DNA from: Ruminococcus sp. NK3A76
GTDB lineage: Bacteria > Bacillota > Clostridia > Oscillospirales > Ruminococcaceae
Length of the DNA: 64,000 bases
Direction of reading: 5' to 3'
Assembly: GCF_000686125.1 (NCBI RefSeq)
Contig: NZ_JMMA01000002.1
Coordinates: forward strand, 3,224,001 to 3,288,000
The notes beneath the pieces are model-generated. The model saw only the letters and a list, made by a program, of their open reading frames with translations. It did not search any database and had not been told where the DNA came from. The position numbers were made by a program, and so were the translations under genes. This document shows positions 59,586 through 64,000 of this stretch, piece after piece. Numbering within the stretch: the first letter of the stretch is position 1; every line of letters begins with the position of its first letter.

Positions 59586-59822
59586 ATGACAAAAGAAGAG
59601 CTTGCACAGTTTAAAGGCAAAAAGGTCACATTCGAGAGGGTCAGCTCGTTCCCGGATATCAGGATACAGTTCGTTGACAGCTTTCCCGATTATGAGATAA
59701 AGCAAGCTGACAGCGAGTCGTTCTCGGTCGGTAAGGTCAAGTATCAGGAGGTAACATCGTTCCCTGATGTAAAGCTGAAAAAGGTCACCGCCTTTGGCGA
59801 TATGGAGATATACTTTGAATGA
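59586..59822 (+). CDS. Small beta-rich protein with FPDxxI repeats
   Basis: 78 residues. Four short repeats are visible: SSFPDIRIQFV, DSFPDYEIKQA, TSFPDVKLKKV and TAFGDMEIYFE. This gives an all-beta solenoid-like or hairpin arrangement. GGAGGT lies 8 bases ahead of the ATG. No signal peptide is present. The family of small F-P-D repeat proteins is common in gut bacteria and has no known function. It lies 38 bp behind the DHHW-like gene and ends at a strong terminator. Confidence 0.75.
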   Translation: MTKEELAQFKGKKVTFERVSSFPDIRIQFVDSFPDYEIKQADSESFSVGKVKYQEVTSFPDVKLKKVTAFGDMEIYFE

Positions 59823-59835
59823 CAGCCCGTGTATA

Positions 59836-59866
59836 CCGGCACTCGTAAAAAGAGTGTCGGTTTTTG
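59836..59866 (+). terminator. Terminator after the small FPD-repeat gene
   Basis: CCGGCACTC (59836-59844) pairs with GAGTGTCGG (59852-59860), followed by TTTTTG. The 59867-60043 stretch is A/T-rich, with an extended -10 (TGCTATAAT near 59970-59978) and nothing else clear. Confidence 0.85.
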
Positions 59867-60043
59867 TTTCTTTCAATGAACAAAATCTGTAATAATCACG
59901 GCCAAAATATGCTTTCATTAAAATTATGAAATTAATAATACAACGCTGATATATTTTTGCCGTTTTCATCTGCTATAATGTGCTTGTCAGAATGGATCAA
60001 AAGTCCAAACAACATTAAAAGAAAATGTGCATTGTCACAGACC

Positions 60044-60103
60044 GCTGCTGAAGTGGGCTATCAGTCGGAACGGGGTATCCGGAGGTTATCCCACTTCAGC
60101 AGC
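60044..60103 (+). promoter_or_regulatory. Long leader hairpin ahead of the GH16 glucanase gene
   Basis: GCTGCTGAAGTGGG (60044-60057) pairs perfectly with CCCACTTCAGCAGC (60090-60103) around a 32-nt loop that contains GGAGG. It ends 10 bases before the ACAGGAGG ribosome site of the gene. There is no T-run, so it is not a standard terminator. It does not match a riboswitch class that I know. Confidence 0.75.
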
Positions 60104-60128
60104 AACAACGACAGGAGGTTGTGTTGAG

Positions 60129-61397
60129 ATGAAACTTAGAAGACTTATCGGCGCACTCGCAGCAGCGGCTATGTCGCTGAGCATGATGGTGATGCCGACC
60201 ACGGCAGCTTCTACATTTACCGGAAGCTACTTCGGCACAGGATTTGACAGCTATGACTGGGGCAAAATGGAAGCCTCTGACGGCTGGTCAAACGGCGGAA
60301 TGTTCGACTGCACCTGGAGCAAGAACAACGTTCAGTTCTCGGGCGGCAAGATGAACCTTTCGATCACCGGCAACAGCTGGCAGGGCTATAAGGGCGCTGA
60401 GTACCGTACAACTCAGGCATTCGGCTTCGGTATGTACGATGTAAGCATGAAGCCTATCAAGAACGACGGCGTTGTAAGCTCGTTCTTCACATATACAGGC
60501 CCCTCTGACGGCACTGTATGGGACGAGATAGATATCGAATTCTTAGGCAAGAACACAAATCAGGTGCAGTTCAACTACTACACCAAAGGCCAGGGCAACC
60601 ACGAGTATGTTTATAACTTAGGCTTTGACGCATCGCAGTCATTCCACCAGTACGGCTTCTACTGGGACAGAACACACATCACATGGTATGTTGACAAGAA
60701 GCCTGTATACACAGCTTACAGAGATATCCCGCAGACTCCCGGCAGAATAATGATGAACGTATGGAACGGCAAAGGCGTTGACGAGTGGTTAAAACACTAT
60801 AACGGCAGAGCTCCGCTCACAGCTCAGTATGACTGGATAAGCTACACAGCTCCTTCATCGGGCCGCAGCAATAACAACAGCAGCAATAATAACACAAACT
60901 ACAATAAAAATAATAATAACAACAATAACAATAACAATAACAACTACAGCAACAGCTCGGCAAACTTCAACTCCAACCAGAAGTATGCTATCAAGTGCGT
61001 AAACAGCGGCAAAGCACTTGACGTTTCGGGCGCAAGCAAGAATGACGGCGCAAATGTTCTCCAGTATCGCTATAACGGCCAGAACAACCAGAAGTGGTAT
61101 CTCCAGAAGCAGTCAAACGGCTACTATGTCATCAAGTGTGCAAACAGCGGCAAGGTGCTTGATGTTGCATGGGGCAGCAAGAACGACGGCGCAAATGTTC
61201 AGCAGTGCTCGTACAACGGCGGCAGCGCTCAGCAGTGGGAGCTCAGAAAGGTCGGCAACAGCTACGCTATCATAAACAGAGGCAGCGGCAAGGCTCTCGA
61301 CGTTTCCGGCAGATCTACAGCTGACAACGCAAATGTTCTCCAGTGGAGATACACAGGCGCTAACAACCAGCTCTGGAACATAGAGGCAGTTTACTGA
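60129..61397 (+). CDS. Secreted GH16 beta-glucanase with ricin-type lectin domain
   Basis: 422 residues from the ATG at 60129 (GGAGG upstream). Order: signal peptide (MKLRRLIGALAAAAMSLSMM), GH16 catalytic domain (about 30-240) with the DEIDIEFLG active-site motif in which the two Glu are nucleophile and acid/base, a linker of about 40 Ser/Asn residues, and a C-terminal beta-trefoil (about 290-422) with three repeats ending in Q-x-W (NNQKWYLQK, SAQQWELRK, NNQLWNIEA). It should hydrolyse mixed-linkage beta-1,3-1,4-glucan (lichenan); the lectin domain would bind sugars at the surface. The linker codes for an (AAT/AAC)n run at 60870-60950. No dockerin is present. Confidence 0.92.
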   Translation: MKLRRLIGALAAAAMSLSMMVMPTTAASTFTGSYFGTGFDSYDWGKMEASDGWSNGGMFDCTWSKNNVQFSGGKMNLSITGNSWQGYKGAEYRTTQAFGFGMYDVSMKPIKNDGVVSSFFTYTGPSDGTVWDEIDIEFLGKNTNQVQFNYYTKGQGNHEYVYNLGFDASQSFHQYGFYWDRTHITWYVDKKPVYTAYRDIPQTPGRIMMNVWNGKGVDEWLKHYNGRAPLTAQYDWISYTAPSSGRSNNNSSNNNTNYNKNNNNNNNNNNNNYSNSSANFNSNQKYAIKCVNSGKALDVSGASKNDGANVLQYRYNGQNNQKWYLQKQSNGYYVIKCANSGKVLDVAWGSKNDGANVQQCSYNGGSAQQWELRKVGNSYAIINRGSGKALDVSGRSTADNANVLQWRYTGANNQLWNIEAVY

Positions 61398-61419
61398 TAA
61401 CAGGAATAGAGTAAAGAAT

Positions 61420-61460
61420 TGCAGCATCGGCGGCTGAAAGGCTGACGGTGCTGCATTTTT
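61420..61460 (+). terminator. Terminator of the GH16 gene
   Basis: TGCAGCATCG (61420-61429) pairs with CGGTGCTGCA (61446-61455), then TTTTTG. Confidence 0.8.
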
Positions 61461-61479
61461 GTTTTCAGATATGCAAAAA

Positions 61480-61505
61480 GCCCGGAGAGCTCATGCTCTC
61501 CGGGC
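61480..61505. other. Very stable hairpin downstream of the GH16 gene
   Basis: GCCCGGAGAGC (61480-61490) pairs perfectly with GCTCTCCGGGC (61495-61505) around TCAT; no clean T-run on the plus strand, but TTTTTGC follows on the minus strand. It could terminate minus-strand transcription from the right. Confidence 0.65.
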
Positions 61506-62009
61506 AGTGTTTTCACATTAAGTCAAGCTATCCAATGACTGACTCAGTCGCCCTTGAAAATAATGGTGGCATTTTCTAAAAGGATGTCATTTCCCCGCCG
61601 GTGGGGTTCATTAGGGGGCGAGCAAACGCTTGACTTTTTTCAAGCTATTTTGTGACCGACTGCTATAAGGGGAACACTTGACAGGCCCGACGTCTCGGGA
61701 CACTGCCGTCACCAACGAATAAAAGGAAGTCACGATAATACGGATTTGAACCATATTCCCCAAGCAACGCTTGAAATGCGTTTTGACTCGTTAAGCTATC
61801 ATGCAGCAGACTCAGGCTATGCCGTCTAACCAGAACGTTAAAAGTAGACTGCATAATACGCATAGCCGAACGCTTAACTACAAAAACAACAGGCAAAATG
61901 ACAGCAGACTGACTGCACACAAACATACGGCGTCCCAACCGGGACCTTCCGTTCGGAAATATGTAAAAGGAAGCTGCCACAAGGTGTGCGCAACGCCTGT
62001 TGTGTTTAA
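61506..62009. other. 500-bp stretch without a recognisable gene
   Basis: No reading frame with a ribosome site or known motif occurs here. A long minus-strand frame (to 61663) is open only because of the MITE copy and shows no family pattern. Several short inverted repeats are present (for example GCTTGACTTTTTTCAAGC near 61628). It could be an untranslated or structured RNA region or decayed sequence; I cannot decide. Confidence 0.4.
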
Positions 62010-62181
62010 GGCAACACCGCACAAAGACCGCCTGAAGGCTTTGTACGCAACTTACTTGCATCTTTTCCGTCATATTACACATTTTTTCCTTGAAATACGG
62101 TAGTATTCCTTCGGAAAATCTGTGCAATCTGACGAAAAAGCTGACTGCGCAATTTGCGCACAATCTTCGTGCGGTGTTGCC
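62010..62181 (+). repeat. 172-bp MITE-like element, copy B
   Basis: The body is identical in all 172 bases to copy A and in the same orientation. TTAA is directly repeated at 62006-62009 and 62182-62185. It lies 110 bp from the stop of the TerD-like gene. Confidence 0.9.
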
Positions 62182-62292
62182 TTAACATTATTATAGTACA
62201 TCCTGACCTGAAAGTCAAGATGTAAAATGCGGGCTTTGCATAAAGCCGCAAGCCCGAATGGGCACATAACTATTAACTGTTAACTGATAAAG

Positions 62293-64000
62293 TCAGCTGT
62301 CCATAAAGAAGTTGTTATCTATCAGGCTTACTTCCTTGTCGTCGGCAGGCTTGCCCATAACAAGTACAACGTCTGCCTCCTCACGGGTATCGACCTTTGT
62401 TGCCCACTGACCCTTGAAAAGCACAGTGAGATACTTTTCCACGCTGAAGGCGTTGTTTCTTGTAAATGAGCGGTAGTAGTCGTTGCCGCCGGTCGAGCAC
62501 TGCACGCCGTCAAATACGATGCACCTGTTCTGAACGTCAACGTAGCCGTAGTTTATAGCTCTGTATCTGCCGGTCAGGTAGTGCGTGAAGAAGCAGTTCT
62601 TCGGGTCGTATAGCTCGACCTCCCTGCCGACCTCGTTTACTGCCATAACGCCCACGAAGCACTCCTCGATATCCCCGAAGCAGGGCTTGCCCGAGAAAAG
62701 ATTTATGTTCGCAGTCACGAAATTGACCGAGGTTGCAGCCTTTTCAAGGTCGATGTCTATGTACTCGGCAGCGTCGCTGTGGGTTATATCACCGCTGAAA
62801 ACTATCTCGTCGGTCTTGTATTTTGAGTTCCAGCCGACGTTTATCTGCTTGCCTTCAAGGTCCTTTGCGGCACCGTGCAGGTCAACGTCTACCCTTTCCT
62901 TGTCGTTCCAGTAAACAAAGAAGCGTATCCTCTTTATGTCCTCAGGTATCCTGTATGCAAGGCCTGAGCGAATGTAGCCGCCCTCTGACGACTTGTCAGT
63001 CACCCGTAATGCCGACTGCTCAAAGTCAAATCCGCTCTCGTCTATGTATACCTTTTTGCCCTTTATGGGGGTGTTGCAGGCCATGAAGCGGCGCATGAGC
63101 AGCTGATTAAGAAGTATGCTGATGACCATTGCTTCCTTGAAGCGCTCATCGCTTTCCCATACCTCTGCCGGACGCTCAAAGTGCGAGGCAAGGCTCACAA
63201 GCGTCTGTATCCTGAGCGAGAATGCCTTGTCAAGCATCGTCTTGTATACGATGTCTGCCTTGTAGCCGTTTCGCAGCAGATATGTCAGATGCCTTAGCAT
63301 TATGCCGGGGCGCTGTGAGTAGTAGGCGATAGCCTCGGGGCTCTTTACCGATACGAGATACTTCGCCCTTGACTCCCACGAGCGCAGCTCGCCGTTTCTG
63401 AAAGCCGCAACTGCTGCCTTGTGCTCATCGCTTCTTGAATACTCGTTGAAGTCGATGAATTTGAGCATGAGCAGTGTTCTCTCTCCCTTCTTGTTTGAGA
63501 GTATCATGTTCTCCTTGAAGTCAGCTGCAGGATAGCTCTCAAGCAGCTTGACTATGAGGCGCTTCTGCGAGGTCCTGAAATGGAAGCCTGCCCTTGTGAG
63601 AGCGTAGTCCATGCACTTCCACACATCGCCAGTGTGCTGGCAGACAGAGTGGAGCACTTCGAGCTTTCGCTTCTTGTCGAGCTCGGCTGATGTGAACACC
63701 GAGTTGAACACATCGAGCAGGTTCTGCTTGAAGGTGACTTTAACGCCTGTTATCTGCCCGGTAGTCAGGTGAGCAAGACACTCGGGTATCATCATCTTTT
63801 CCTTGTCGTCCATGCGCTCGGTCTTTGTGAGTATCCTGGTGTAGGGAACTATATACTTGTCCTTTTCATCAATAAGAGCCAGCACCTTGGCTTCGAGAAG
63901 TGCAGGGTTCTGCTCTGTCTTCCCGGTCTTTTCCATTTCAGGCAGCCAGCCCTTTGAGACCTTCTGCCCTGTGAAAAGCTCTATCCCGTAGGTCGAGAGA
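62293..64000 (-). CDS. TerD-domain stress protein (MXAN_6230/SCO0854-like), partial at right edge
   Basis: The minus frame stays open beyond the ATG at 63936 to the window edge (LSTYGIELFTGQKVSKGWL precedes it), so the N-terminus is missing; at least 569 residues are visible. The first 330 are helical and Arg/Lys-rich (TRAGFHFRTSQKRLIVKLLESYP, then RPGIMLRHLTYLLRNGYK). From about residue 345 the C-terminal TerD-like domain follows: IRSGLAYRIPEDIKRIRFFVYWNDKER, VNFVTANINLFSGKPCFGDIEECFVGVM and a Ca-binding-type acidic segment. Members belong to the tellurite/phage-stress Ter group and often stand near phosphoribosyl and other ter genes; the neighbours are outside the window. Confidence 0.8.
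   Translation of the reverse strand, partial: LSTYGIELFTGQKVSKGWLPEMEKTGKTEQNPALLEAKVLALIDEKDKYIVPYTRILTKTERMDDKEKMMIPECLAHLTTGQITGVKVTFKQNLLDVFNSVFTSAELDKKRKLEVLHSVCQHTGDVWKCMDYALTRAGFHFRTSQKRLIVKLLESYPAADFKENMILSNKKGERTLLMLKFIDFNEYSRSDEHKAAVAAFRNGELRSWESRAKYLVSVKSPEAIAYYSQRPGIMLRHLTYLLRNGYKADIVYKTMLDKAFSLRIQTLVSLASHFERPAEVWESDERFKEAMVISILLNQLLMRRFMACNTPIKGKKVYIDESGFDFEQSALRVTDKSSEGGYIRSGLAYRIPEDIKRIRFFVYWNDKERVDVDLHGAAKDLEGKQINVGWNSKYKTDEIVFSGDITHSDAAEYIDIDLEKAATSVNFVTANINLFSGKPCFGDIEECFVGVMAVNEVGREVELYDPKNCFFTHYLTGRYRAINYGYVDVQNRCIVFDGVQCSTGGNDYYRSFTRNNAFSVEKYLTVLFKGQWATKVDTREEADVVLVMGKPADDKEVSLIDNNFFMDS

Noticed and set aside
60044-60103. GH16 leader hairpin as a cyclic-di-GMP or other known riboswitch
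   Set aside because: The conserved core motifs of the classes I know are absent; only the long stem is evident.
60870-60950. (AAT/AAC)n run considered as a microsatellite
   Set aside because: It encodes the Asn-rich linker of the GH16 enzyme in frame.
61663-62163. 166-codon minus-strand frame through the MITE copy and the following stretch
   Set aside because: Its first part repeats in the other MITE copy because the DNA is identical, and the rest has no family pattern or ribosome site.

Overview
The window looks like a chromosomal segment of a Gram-positive anaerobe of the Ruminococcus type (Oscillospiraceae). The grounds are a secreted GH16 glucanase with an Asn-rich linker and a ricin-type lectin domain, a BspA/transglutaminase surface protein, many lipoproteins, a SpoVT gene, strong AGGAGG ribosome sites with some TTG and GTG starts, and canonical TTGACA-17-TATAAT promoters. 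The genus is inferred from gene content, not from a database search.

Layout. (1) 1-12,300, minus strand: a long polysaccharide operon read from a consensus promoter near 12,270. In transcription order it holds an aminotransferase, initiating sugar-phosphate transferase, GNAT acetyltransferase, PLP enzyme, two ATP-grasp proteins, an opine-dehydrogenase-like enzyme, a hexapeptide acyltransferase, a further ATP-grasp protein, a Wzy-like polymerase, a Wzx-like flippase and a nucleotidyltransferase cut by the left edge. A large CapD/PglF-type 4,6-dehydratase (15.9-18.1 kb) has its own promoter and probably supplies the first sugar. (2) 12.4-30 kb: housekeeping and accessory genes (kptA, NusG-II and Gx-transporter proteins, TfoX-like, LRAT-like, transglutaminase surface protein, MATE pump, DUF3737, YhaM-like nuclease, serine hydrolase, sbcD-sbcC) and an initiator tRNA-fMet. 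(3) 30-43.5 kb: regulators (a winged-helix protein with operator-like dyads, a decayed sensor kinase, a Cache plus degenerate GGDEF protein, two ECF sigma/anti-sigma pairs), a zinc-ribbon membrane protein and an efflux adaptor plus FtsX-type permease.

(4) 43,994-57,293: a 13.3-kb integrative element that has split spoVT. Its large serine recombinase sits at one end. The 11-bp attachment core lies in the same reading frame in the recombinase and in spoVT, so integration swaps C-termini: the recombinase gains the SpoVT GAF domain, and the SpoVT AbrB domain gains the recombinase's natural tail. Joining the element ends rebuilds a nearly perfect 48-bp attP with 19-bp arms. The element carries a type I-E CRISPR array with only a truncated Cas2e-DEDDh gene left, a pseudogene broken by a small transposable element, a 1085-aa protein of unknown function and three insertion sequences (IS256 probably inside IS200/IS605, and IS3).

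(5) 57.4-64 kb: a membrane protein, a DHHW-like lipoprotein, a small protein, the GH16 glucanase with a long leader hairpin, about 0.9 kb without a recognisable gene, and a TerD-like stress protein cut by the right edge.

A 172-bp MITE-like element recurs through the window: two identical copies, one divergent inverted copy and two shortened relatives. The three full copies have 4-bp AT target duplications. Removing one of them on paper restores an interrupted reading frame exactly, which fixes its boundaries.
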